DNA from: Typha latifolia
Taxonomy: Eukaryota; Streptophyta; Magnoliopsida; Poales; Typhaceae
NCBI GenBank assembly: GCA_019914945.1
Contig: CM034100.1
Span: 571,209 to 635,208, forward strand
Length of the DNA: 64,000 nucleotides
Reading direction: 5' to 3'
The notes beneath the pieces are model-generated. The model had not been told where the DNA came from. It saw only the letters and a program-made list of their open reading frames with translations, and did not search any database. The position numbers and the translations under genes were made by a program. Of the stretch, positions 25,864-37,092 are shown one piece after another. The stretch's first letter is position 1. Every line of letters begins with the position of its first letter.

Positions 25864-28800
25864 ATGGCGGTGAACATAACATCCATCAAGACATCCTCTA
25901 ATGGGGTATGGCAAGGCGACAACCCCCTCCACTTCGCCTTCCCTCTCCTCATCATCCAAACAGTTCTCGTCCTCGTCCTCAGCCGCTTTCTCGCCTTCCT
26001 CCTCAAACCACTTCGCCAGCCCAAAGTTATTGCCGAGATCGTCGTAAGTATAAATCCATTCTCCCCCTTAATTAAAGTAGATGGTAGTTTTTAACGCAGT
26101 ATTAATCACTAGATCTCTAAATTATTAACAAACGTAGGGTGGGATACTACTGGGTCCATCGGCCTTGGGACGAAACAAATCGTATCTCCATACCATATTT
26201 CCCACATGGAGCACGCCGATTCTTGAATCCGTGGCAAGCATCGGCCTCCTTTTCTTCCTCTTCCTCGTCGGCCTCGAGCTCGATCTCAACTCCATTCGCC
26301 GCAGCGGCCGCCGCGCCTTCTCGATCGCCGCAGCTGGCATCTCCCTCCCCTTCGCCTGCGGCATCGGCGTCGCCTACATCCTCCGCCGTGGTGTCCCCGG
26401 AGCCGACGAGGCCGGCTACGCCCCCTTCCTCGTCTTCATGGGAGTCGCTCTCTCCATCACCGCCTTTCCCGTCCTCGCCCGCATTCTCGCCGAGTTAAAA
26501 CTCCTCACCACGACTCTCGGCGAGACCGCCATGGCGGCCGCCGCCTTCAACGACGTGGCCGCATGGGTCCTTCTCGCGCTCGCCGTCGCCATTTCCGGGA
26601 CTGGGCGTAGCCCACTAGTCTCTCTCTGGGTACCTACTTGTTAACTTAGTTTTATATATTCTAATAGACAGTTAGGTCCGAGCTCAGTAGCTCTTACTCC
26701 GGTGCTATGTTAACAGGTGCTCCTCTCGGGGCTCGCCTTCGTGGGTGTACAAATGCTAGTGGTGAAGCCGGCCATGGCGAAGGTGGCGAAAAGAGCGGAA
26801 GGAGAGAGCGAGGTGTGGATTTGCCTCACCTTGGCCGGAGTACTAGTCTCAGGATTCATGACCGACTTGATCGGAATCCACTCAATCTTTGGTGCCTTCG
26901 TGTTCGGGCTCGCAGTGCCAAAAGACGGGGAGTTCGCGAGGAGGTTAATAGAAAGGATCGAAGACTTTGTTTCGGGTTTATTACTGCCGTTATATTTTGC
27001 ATCGAGTGGGCTTAAGACGAACGTGGCGAGTATAAGAGGTGGTAAGGCGTGGGGGTTGCTTGGATTGGTGATTGGAACCGCTTGTGCGGGGAAGATATTG
27101 GGGACGTTTTTGGTGGCCATGGCGTGTAGGATGTCGGCGAGGGAGTCAGTTACGCTTGGGGTGCTGATGAGCACCAAGGGGCTCGTCGAGCTCATCGTTC
27201 TAAATATTGGCAAGGAGAGAAAGGTACTCTTAATTAATTCCCTATGCTTAGCTATTTATTCTTATATTTATATCTTATTCCACTGTTGATAGATAAATAG
27301 TTTTGAAAAATGGTTGAACAAATGATCATGAATAGTGGGAATTATGGCCAGATTAGTATGCATGCATTAAACTTTTTCTTTGAAGAAGCGCGTGATATAT
27401 ATTTTCAAGGCTATGAGTTAGTGTTACCTTTGTATTATAATTAAGGAAAGCACGAGAGGAGTGAACCTTTTTATCTTTTTGTTGGGTTGCTCGTCTCGAG
27501 TGTTCTGGGAGAGTCGATATCAAGGAGTAAAGAAAGCACATGATTCATGGATCAACTTCACACGTCTGCGTCGTTTACCCCAAGCGCGGAGAAGTTAGCG
27601 TGAGAAATACTAAGCAACACAATTTCGAATCTCAAACTGATATCCTTTGACTTATTTTTAAGTCAAACTTCAGAGTTGTTCCATTTTTTATGGTTCCTTT
27701 TTGTTCTTCTGAGAAAGGTAGAATCTTAATGGTTTATTATACATATTCCACTAAACGTTGTCCGCTTATGTCAAATGACGTTGAGTGGACGTAAGAAACC
27801 AAATTGAGGCTAATAGTTTAGCCAGTGTATCACCGCCGAGAATTGTTGCTATCCCTTTGCATGAGCCATGCAGTCTAAAGAGCACTAATTTGTATTTCTA
27901 CATATATGTCTTAGGTATTCATATAGAATTACTCATCTCTAATTAATATTCAGGTCTTGAACGATGAGACGTTTGCCATCTTGGTCCTGATGGCCCTCTT
28001 CACCACCTTCATCACTACCCCCACCGTCATGGCCATCTACAAGCCCGCTCGTCCTGGCCGCCACCGCTACCACCACCGCAAGCTCCACCGATCGTCGTCG
28101 TCGTCGTCCTCCCTTCCCTCCGCCACCTCCGACACAAAAGAACTCCGCGTCCTTGCCTGCGTGCACGGCGGCAGCGAAGTTCCCTCCCTCATCAACCTCA
28201 TCGAGACCATCCGCGGCGGCCATGATAAACCCTCCCACGCCATCAAGCTCTTCGTCCTCCGCCTCGTCGAGCTCACGGAGCGGTCCTCCTCCATCGTCAT
28301 GGCCCGCGCCTTTCGCCGCAACGGCCTCCCGTCTTTTCTCCGCAATCGCGACTCCCGCGACCATGTTACCGTGGCATTCGATGCCTACGCTCAGCTCGGA
28401 CGGGTCAACGTCCGACCAATGACCGCCATCTCCGCGCTCTCCACCATGCACGAGGACGTCTGCGCCGTGGCGGAGGACAAGAGGGTTGCAATTATACTCC
28501 TCCCATTTCACCAGCATTACTACGACGGAGATGAAATAGAGAACTTGGGGCCAGGATGGAGGGCAGTGAACCAACGGATTCTTAGAGAGGCGCCTTGCTC
28601 TGTGGGGGTTCTCGTGGACCGTGGACTCGGAGGAGGGGAGCAGGTGGGGCCGGCTGAGGTGGCGCATGGGGTGTGCGTGGTATTCTTTGGTGGGCCTGAC
28701 GATCGGGAGGCGTTGGAGTTGACCGGGAGAATGGCGGAGCACCCGGGTGTTAGGGTCACTGCGGTGAGATTTTTGGATAATGGTAAGAAGGGAGTTGATG

Positions 28801-28930
28801 AGAAGCCCAATGTTACCCTTCGTCCGGCGCCGTTGAAAAGCGCGGAGAAGAGCTACACCTTCTCCACCGCTGTCGTTGACCGCGAGAAAGAAAAGGTCAG
28901 CGCTAGTTTTTTGAATACCACGAGAAAGAA

Positions 28931-28991
<61 letters not shown>

Positions 28992-29485
28992 TGCAACATA
29001 TGAATACCAGAGGATAGAAAGATAATAGTTACATTTAAAAGTTATAGAATGTTTCTAATTAGTTGTTTTTTAACTATATCTTCTACCCGGTGCCGTGGCC
29101 GCAGGAGCTAGACGATGCGGCGGTGGCGGAGTTCCGGCGCAAGACTGAGGGCACAGCGCGGTACGAGGAGAAGTCCGCATCGGCGGCGAACGCGGTGGAG
29201 TCCGTCCTGGCGATTGGCCGGAGCGGCGAGTACGAGCTGGTGGTGGTCGGAAAGGGCCGGTTCCCGTCATCTACGGTGGCGGAGCTGGCCGGCCGGCCGG
29301 CAGAGCACCCAGAGCTCGGTCCCATCGGCGACGCGCTGGCCTCGGCCAGCCACGGCGTCGTTTCATCCGTTCTGGTGGTCCAGCAGCACGACGTGGTCCA
29401 CTCGGATGAGACCCCCGTGTCCATGGTCTTCGAAGCTGGTGGCGGCGGCGATGGCCACCACTTCAAGTCCGGAGTTGAGCCCTAA
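25864..29485 (+). CDS. CHX: Cation/H+ antiporter of the CHX17/18/19 group
   Basis: Exons: 25864-26043, 26138-26629, 26717-27223, 27954-28895, 29105-29485; 2502 nt, 833 residues, the usual CHX size. CPA2-family CHX proteins exchange K+ (or other monovalent cations) for H+ across endomembranes and help set compartment pH and K+ balance. The N-terminal half has about 12 hydrophobic segments and family signatures: [11 protein letters not shown] near residue 11, PRVIAE-like [18 protein letters not shown] spanning exons 1-2, [23 protein letters not shown] (N198, D199; the conserved ND pair), [13 protein letters not shown], and [14 protein letters not shown]. The long hydrophilic C-terminal half has [24 protein letters not shown] and [11 protein letters not shown], typical of the USP-like regulatory part. 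Exons 2 and 4 are strongly GC-rich at third positions, so long antisense ORFs appear opposite them. The exact orthologue (17, 18 or 19) is not decided. Confidence 0.95.
28932..28982 (+). repeat. (TA)n microsatellite in antiporter intron 4
   Basis: About 25 TA units followed by four CA units lie in the 209-bp intron between 28895 and 29105. They start 37 bases after the donor. Confidence 0.95.
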
Positions 29486-31200
29486 GAGGTTTTAAGTTCT
29501 TCGTTTGATTGCATGCAGTAAGCCTTTGGCTCCAGAAAATTCCCACCACCATCTGTAATTAATTCATAATAAATAATATATACTAATTCTATGATCATGT
29601 ATTATATACATAAAACTACCCCAGGCCTAAGCTAGAGACAGCCCATTGGGTAATACAATAAGTTGGCCCATTGGGTAGCACAATAATTAATCAAAACTAG
29701 CAAATGAGTAAATCCTAAAAAATTCCCACAACTTTCGCTTATAAATAATTCTCACTTCACCCATCAATCACCGGCTGTGACTTCCCGTGATAATAATTGG
29801 TTGGAATTTAATGAATTGGAGAGAAAGTTCTAAAAGAATATAACTTATTTTTTATATACAATATTTATATAGTTGAGGAGAGCTTTATATTCTCATTCTT
29901 ATCTTCAGGAATTTGGAATGGAGATAATTCCTTGGATCCGAGCACCTCTTTTAGATTCTTAACGACCCAACTGAGGCTGAGCAGGCGAGTACTAAATGCT
30001 GCCCTTTTGCAGAGACTGCAATTAATATGCCAACCTTCTTCCAGGCTGCAATTATACCAATACCCTCTTCTGTATCATCTTTTCCTCCTTGAGTTTGCAA
30101 TCAAGTGCTACAGGTTGATATTGAAATAGTTTATGTCATAATTTTAAATGTAATATACTCGAAGAAATAAGGATCTTTTTTTCAATTTTTTTTTTCTGTT
30201 AAGTCTTACTGCAAGTTCTTCACACAGAGCTTTGTGAATTTATATTCCATCAAGTTTGGTCAATGATATGGTTGAGCAAATATTAATTCATTGAACTATT
30301 TAGAGCAACGGAACAATCAGGGAAGGCTCTTTCTGACAGCGACTATCACCTAACCACAACCACAATAAAGTCTTTAATCCCAATTATTTAGAGCTATTAA
30401 TTTCTCCAGTTTAAATCCATTTGTATTCTGATATTCGTAAACGAATAGTAGTTGGTTACCTAACTCTTTCGCATTAAAAAGCAGTAGCAGAGACTGCTTG
30501 CTTCCTGTGCCTAGTTGTTAACTTGTAACCAAACCATCCTCTGTACTTCAAACTCTGCTTTCAAAATCTACTGCTGTTGGAAAAGACTTATACTGTAGTA
30601 ATAAAGACTTTAGCATCCAAACCTTGTCACATATCACTGGTTGTTTTATTTCATTTTCTGAGAAAATGAACAACCTTATTTCTATCGTAACCTTTTCTCT
30701 CTGTTAAAATTCTACTGCACTCAAGTCATCACTGCTAAAATTCCATTCTCTTTATGAATATTGTGGGTAAAATTTTTCATTAAAATATTATATACGCATG
30801 ATTTATATCTATTCTGATCTACTATGTAATAGAATTAGACTAACCCTTTCTTTTGTTAAGTCTATGATTAGTCTGGAAACTCTGCAAATTGCTTCAAGCT
30901 ACTTGCAGTACAGAGTAATGGTAATGATGGGAGGTGTATCCCCTTCTTAGTTATTGCCTGCCAAGTAGATCATGTGTTCTAAATCTGTTCCAATTCTTGG
31001 ACCACCTCCACTGGCATTTAGGTCTAACTGCCCCTTTTAATGTAATTATCAACTCCACAGAAAACATTGAAGAGAAGCATCTACTTAACTGACTCTTCTA
31101 CTAGTTATTGCCTTGATTGTTTCATCAGGCAAGTAATTTCTTTGAGAGACTAACCTTTATACTACTCTTTTTATCACATATGTTATATCTATATATATAT

Positions 31201-31258
<58 letters not shown>

Positions 31259-32330
31259 TGTGAAAATATAGACAAATATTAGTTACCCTTGCTTGTTGCT
31301 GCAAGGAGTCACATATGCATGAATCTATCAAGTCCCCAGCATATAAATGCAGCTCACATCAATAGCAACTATACCTGCTCAGGTATTGAATGCAGTAGAT
31401 ATGAAACATAAAAATGGCTGATTAGACTCAGCGTTGAGCTATCTTTGTAAGTATGGGAAACGGGAACAATCAAGAAAAAAGAGTGATGTAGATAATTTTG
31501 ATGATAACAACTTCTTGTAATCTCACGATTAATGTTACATGATTCATATTCAAAGTATAAAATATGAAAATTATCGTTCAACAAAAGTTCAAAGTATGGA
31601 GTTCTGTCGGGCCCACGTGTCATTTGAAAAATATAAAATCTCTATATTTAATCTATATATTGCAAAACTTGTATTTTATTTGCTATGAAAACAATGTGAA
31701 GTCTCTGGCTTGCCAATTCGGGTTTTGGTCGAACATGTGAAAGTGCTTTCCTAGTGGGTCTTATCCAGCTTTTTATATTATCTTTTTCAATTGAAATATA
31801 TATATGTAATTGATTATTGTAATAAAATAATAGATATATTAATTAAGGAATCTGATTAAAAAAAAAAAAGTCTTAGAAAGATTGGAGGCCAACAACTACA
31901 ACAACTTTACGAGGTGTGCTCCTCCTTCCGAAGTAACTCCATAAGTCAGATAGCGACCATAATTGATTGGCAAGTCGATCAGTAGATTTATTAATTTCTC
32001 TGTACAACATATGAGAGTTGTTTACAAGTATGATATTATTATTATTTTTGTGTGTAAGATGACAATGTCTTCTTTAAATTTGTTTTAGAGTTCAAGGTGA
32101 CTTTGTGGACTTCATTAAGAATGTTGGTAAGATCCTGAAAAATAAATTTGTTTGATAAATGTCACACACTTGAAAGATTAAAAAGAGAATGCAAGCAAAA
32201 GAGCAAATAAATTTCTTAACGTGCTTCTCACGCCGTGCATTTAATTTCTCTTATTTTTGCCTCCTCTATCTTTCTGTCTCCAACCAAACAACTATCGACT
32301 CCCCAACCATAAATAACTTCCTCTACTGCA
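29486..32330. other. Intergenic region, antiporter 3' end to SDR leader
   Basis: I see no gene in these 2.8 kb. The antiporter 3' UTR is probably the first 100-200 bases (AATAAA words near 29568). A 24-base word, GGCCCATTGGGTA with ACAATAA after it, occurs twice around 29640 and 29664. A GA microsatellite is at 31203-31257. The final 150 bases are pyrimidine-rich and look like the leader of the next gene. Confidence 0.55.
31203..31257 (+). repeat. (GA)n microsatellite
   Basis: About 25 GA units with one interruption near the end, preceded by a short TA run. It is intergenic. Confidence 0.95.
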
Positions 32331-32411
32331 ATGGTTACCAACGCCCCTCCCCCTCCTCCTCTTCTCGCTTCTCTCTTCCATTCTTCTCCTTCTTCTCCAC
32401 CTCCTCTTTAA
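32331..32411 (+). promoter_or_regulatory. 26-codon Pro/Ser/Leu-rich uORF in the SDR leader
   Basis: ATG at 32331 opens a frame of 26 codons, rich in Pro, Ser and Leu, that stops with TAA at 32409-32411, 42 bases before the main ATG at 32454. The frame lies in a CT-rich leader, so Pro/Ser/Leu codons are expected by composition. The uORF is seen; that it is translated or inhibitory is inference. Confidence 0.4.
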
Positions 32412-32453
32412 AGAGGAAGGCTTGCTTCACTCGTGGGTCGTCAAGGCGGAGCA

Positions 32454-35400
32454 ATGGGTCTCTTCTCGTTGATTACTGGGTGGCCAGGGGAGAGTGGCTT
32501 CGGTTCTTCTTCCACGGCAGAGCAAGTCACGGCAGGCATTGATGCGAGCAATCTCACTGTCATCATAACGGGTTAGTAGTTGGTATTTCCCTCCTTTTTG
32601 TGTAGTTTTCTCACTTGGGTACTTATTATTTATTGAATCTATTGAGTTAGTTCTTGGTGGATGTTGCTGATCTCTTCCATTGGTTGTGTCTTGAGGTTCT
32701 TTTCATTGAACTCTCCTTGTTCTTTTTTTTGCCCCCGTAGGTTGTCTAGAACTCCTAGGTTATTTTGACCTAATTTGATGATTTTTCTTCCCATTTTTAT
32801 CCTTCACTCGGATTATCTATTTATCTGGTAGGTAGGCGGTCTAATGTAGAATTTAAATTGAGTGGCCCACCTCTTTTCTACTGACACACTTAGATAGACT
32901 TTCTTCTTCATGTATCAACGAAGGTCTTCACCAAGTTGTACATTCATTATTTTCCTTAGGGGTGAGGGAACTCATTTGTACTTCAAGACTTCTCCAACTA
33001 GCAGGATTTCTTTTAACTTATTACACAGTGAAGGGACCATTTTGTTTGTTAAATTGGTTGAGCCAATTATGGCTCATTGATTGGCTACTTATGGAGATTG
33101 GAGAGTGGTTGGTGAAGTTGACTAAATGATTGTGTGTGGTTACGTAATCTCATAATTTTATCAATAGAAGAGAAATGCTTGCTTAAATTTGCCTACCAAG
33201 GAAGTTGATGTCGCAATTAGTTCTTACTTAAACAGGGATCCTTTTTCTTTTCTCCTGTACAATCAAGAGTTAGACCGATTAATTTCATTTTTATTTGCAA
33301 TAACAGTGGACTAGATTTAACTGGTGGTTCATTATACTGAACAACTAAGAGATGCTCCAAGGCTGTTGTTCTAGGTCCTTTTTTATCTTCTTAAATTCTT
33401 TTTACAACATTAACTTATTAATATAATGTGGTATAGGAGGAGCAAGTGGAATTGGGGCAGAAACTGCAAGAGTATTTGCTCTTCGAGGAGCACATGTTAT
33501 CATTGCTGCAAGAAATATGGAATCTGCAAATGATGCAAAGCAGTTTATTCTAAAACATAATCCAACAGCTCGCTTGGATGTTCTGAAGCTTGACCTCAGC
33601 TCACTTAAGTCTGTTCGAGCATTTGCGGAGAAATTCATATCGATGAATCTTCCTCTTAATATTTTAATGTACTCTCTCTGATCCTTGACATAATTTGCTT
33701 CCATTATTATCAATAAGTCTCACTTATAATTGCATAACTTGATGTCTGGTGGTATGAGTGAGATAAATTACTTCCAAATAGTATATCTTAGTTTCTTATG
33801 AGATCCATTCTCGACTTTTGAGTAATATAAATGATCCTTCTTTGTTCTCTCTAGAAACAACGCAGGTGTTATGTTCTGCCCATATCAACTTTCTGAGGAT
33901 GGAATAGAGATGCAATTTGCCACCAATCATCTCGGTACGCTATGGTTTATCATAGTCCTTACCTCACATGAGTTTAGAAATGATTCAGTAGAACATGTAG
34001 TTACTAATTCACTTGTTTGATCAATTTTATTCAATCAGGTCATTTTCTGTTGACGGAACTTCTTCTTGAGAAAATGATTAATACCGCAAGAGATACAGGA
34101 ATTGAGGGTCGCATTGTAAATTTATCATCTATTGCACATGTCCATACTTATGAATCAGGGATTCGGTTTGATAAACTCAACGATGAGAAAGGGTACGCAG
34201 TCTCTCTTATAGACAGTTGGGAGGCTATATTGTGGAATAAATTTCATAGATGGGATGGTTACTTCTCAAGCGAATTCAATTTTCTTTATTTTTCTTTATT
34301 AGATACTCAGATAAGAAGGCGTATGGCCAATCCAAGCTGGCAAACATCCTACATGCAAATGAGCTCTCTAGACGTTTACAGGTACCGGTTCTTCTTGTTC
34401 CGCTGGCATATCTCTGCTCCTTTTTGCAATAAAGAATTTTAGAGTGGAGACAATTTGCTGGATGTGCATGTAGTGCTCCTTTAGATATGTCTTCACCTGG
34501 TGTTTATTATGATGTTTGTAAATGCTAGAGAGATAGAAATGTCCAATTGCATGAAGAAAGACTTATGTATACAGATAATTCAACCCAATTGAAATCAGAA
34601 AAATTCTCCTAAAAAGTTTGGGCCCAAGGATAGGTCAATTATGGACCCGTTATTACATAGCAACCCTTGTAACTTATTTAATGCACAGTCTCTGTCCATA
34701 AAGATGATGCAGATGAATTTCTACATTTTGTGAGGCAGGGAATGGGAGCGAACATCACTGTCAATTCTGTTCATCCAGGACTGATTATGACAAATCTGAT
34801 GAGACACTCTTTCCTACTTATGAGTATGACCTTAGGTTTCAATTTATTTCTACACACTTCTTCAAATGAGTGACCTACGCAATCTTGAAATATTTTTTAT
34901 ACTCTTGCAGGGATGCTGAAGTTATTCACTTACATCTTCTGGAAGAATGTACCACAGGTTTGTCATCGCTTTCGCAACATGTTGCACTACAATTTGCATG
35001 TGTGATTTGACCCACAAATTATAAAGAGTTGAAATATATTCTAAACTTCCTAGAAGCTTATTATCTTTTTCCTCTACTGTCTACACTTCATAGTAGACTA
35101 TACTGAGTTTTTACAACCCAGTAGTAGGATAGCACATAAGGAAAAGAGAGGAGAAAAAAATATAGATAGAGATATCATGATTCTACAGTATCTGTCAGTT
35201 ACCTAATCTACCAATTACTATCACTATATATACCAGAAACTCTTCAAGTTACTATCTGGCATTCACATTTTAATTAAGTTTTGAGGTGGACTTGCAATTA
35301 GTATGTTGACATGTAAAAGGTGCATCTTTTCAGGGAGCAGCAACCACATGTTATGTAGCACTGCATCCCAGTTTGAAGAGTGTGACAGGAAAGTACTTCC

Positions 35401-35501
35401 TTGATTGCAATGAGGAGAAGCCAAGCCTAATGGCCAAAGAAGAAATCTTGGCGAAAAAACTTTGGGACTTCAGTGAGAAGCTTGTTAAATCAGCACAATA
35501 A
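32454..35501 (+). CDS. TIC32: Short-chain dehydrogenase/reductase, TIC32-like
   Basis: Exons: 32454-32571, 33437-33668, 33855-33934, 34039-34192, 34303-34381, 34739-34823, 34911-34957, 35334-35501; 963 nt, 320 residues. It belongs to the classical/extended SDR group that in plants includes TIC32, an NADP(H)-dependent, calmodulin-binding protein of the inner chloroplast envelope, and its close paralogues. Seen: the Rossmann cofactor motif TGGASGIG (39-46), AARN at 63-66, NNAGV (118-122), catalytic NLSS (171-174) and YGQSK (Tyr202, Lys206), and the PG motif VHPGL (232-236). The N-terminus [26 protein letters not shown] is characteristic of this plant subfamily and has no cleavable transit peptide, as reported for TIC32. 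Substrate is unknown, and a non-import paralogue with another location is possible. The start is chosen because it begins the family-specific MGLF; a uORF precedes it. Confidence 0.9.
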
Positions 35502-36134
<633 letters not shown>

Positions 36135-36169
36135 GAGTTCATTACACAGAAATCATGTGTAATGAACTC
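36135..36169. repeat. Perfect 14-bp inverted repeat with 7-base loop
   Basis: GAGTTCATTACACA at 36135-36148 is followed, after seven bases, by its exact reverse complement at 36156-36169. It would form a strong hairpin in RNA or a cruciform in DNA. It stands about 530 bp upstream of the TATA box of the SF3B1-like gene. A footprint of a small DNA transposon is one possible origin. Confidence 0.9.
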
Positions 36170-36659
36170 TCGTAATGTTAAATAACCAGTTAACCTAAAA
36201 GTATACGTTCAATAATATACATTATATCTTTAATATATATATATGCACTCTCACAAGTAACTCCTAATACCACAGGATAAGGAAAGTGAGGAGATATATA
36301 GATAATGAATAATAAGACGTGCAATTCATTCAACCATAAAAAACTGCTCCTTGTGGCAGTCTTGTGCATGATATATGGGTAAGGAGACTATATAATAAGC
36401 TGCTCGATCGTAGATTAATTGTACTGTTGCCTTAGAAGATCTCGTCATCATGGCGCCTATCATGATAGTCAATATATATCTCTCATGTAACGTGCTTATT
36501 GAAAAGCAAATGAGGAGACTGTCGATATATAGCTAGCTCGCATGCATGTTGCTCGGTTGGCGATGCTCAGATGAAAGAAGTCCTCGCAGACGTGGACTAC
36601 TTAACTGGTGTCCTTCTCTCCTCATAGAGACGATCGCATTCTATTACGGGCTCCCACTT

Positions 36660-37092
36660 TCACATATAAATACCAGTCCATAGCCTAAAAGGCGGCGTTC
36701 ATCTCCTACACAGGGCCTAGGGTTTCAATAGATCGAGAGTAGGAAACGATGAGAGAGGAAGAGAGATTACTTTGATAATCTCCTAGTCGATCTTGTATTC
36801 AATACAGGCATAAGCAAAAACCCAATAAGAAGAAGTCCGTAAGTGCAAGTTGGGTTGGGAGAAGCATGCGGAAACGACAAGGGTCAAAGAGGAAAAATAA
36901 TTATATTATGAGTTCCCACATGGAGATAAGTACAACTCGAAAGCCCAAAGGCGGCGTTCTTCTCCTACCCAGGTCTAGGGTTTCGATCTATCGAGAGCAC
37001 AAGATGATGAGCGAGGAAGAGAGACAGGAACTGGGGTGGTTGGGCATGTACTTCCATGATCTCTTACTCGATCTCGTATTCGATACAGGCAC
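36660..37092 (+). repeat. Direct duplication of promoter/leader/5' coding segment
   Basis: Copy 1 (about 36648-36812) and copy 2 (about 36907-37092) match block by block: GGCGGCGTTC at 36691 and 36950, CTAGGGTTTC with ATCGAGAG after it, GATGAG.GAGGAAGAGAGA at 36748 and 37006, and CGATC.TGTATTC.ATACAGGCA at 36788 and 37069. The offset grows from 259 to 281 bases because copy 1 lacks about 22 bases. Copy 2 includes the likely original start codon of the SF3B1-like gene; copy 1 keeps the better TATA box. Confidence 0.85.
36665..36672 (+). promoter_or_regulatory. TATA box of the SF3B1-like gene
   Basis: TATAAATA stands in copy 1 of the duplicated segment. The matching place in copy 2 (near 36925) reads GAGATAAG and is degraded. 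A transcript starting about 30 bases downstream would carry a short uORF at 36749-36775 (8 codons) before the main frame. Confidence 0.6.

Noticed and set aside
27939..28991. 350-codon ORF on the minus strand opposite the antiporter exon 4
   Set aside because: It is the antisense shadow of a GC-rich coding exon and includes the TA repeat translated as Tyr/Ile; the sense strand has a complete CHX protein.
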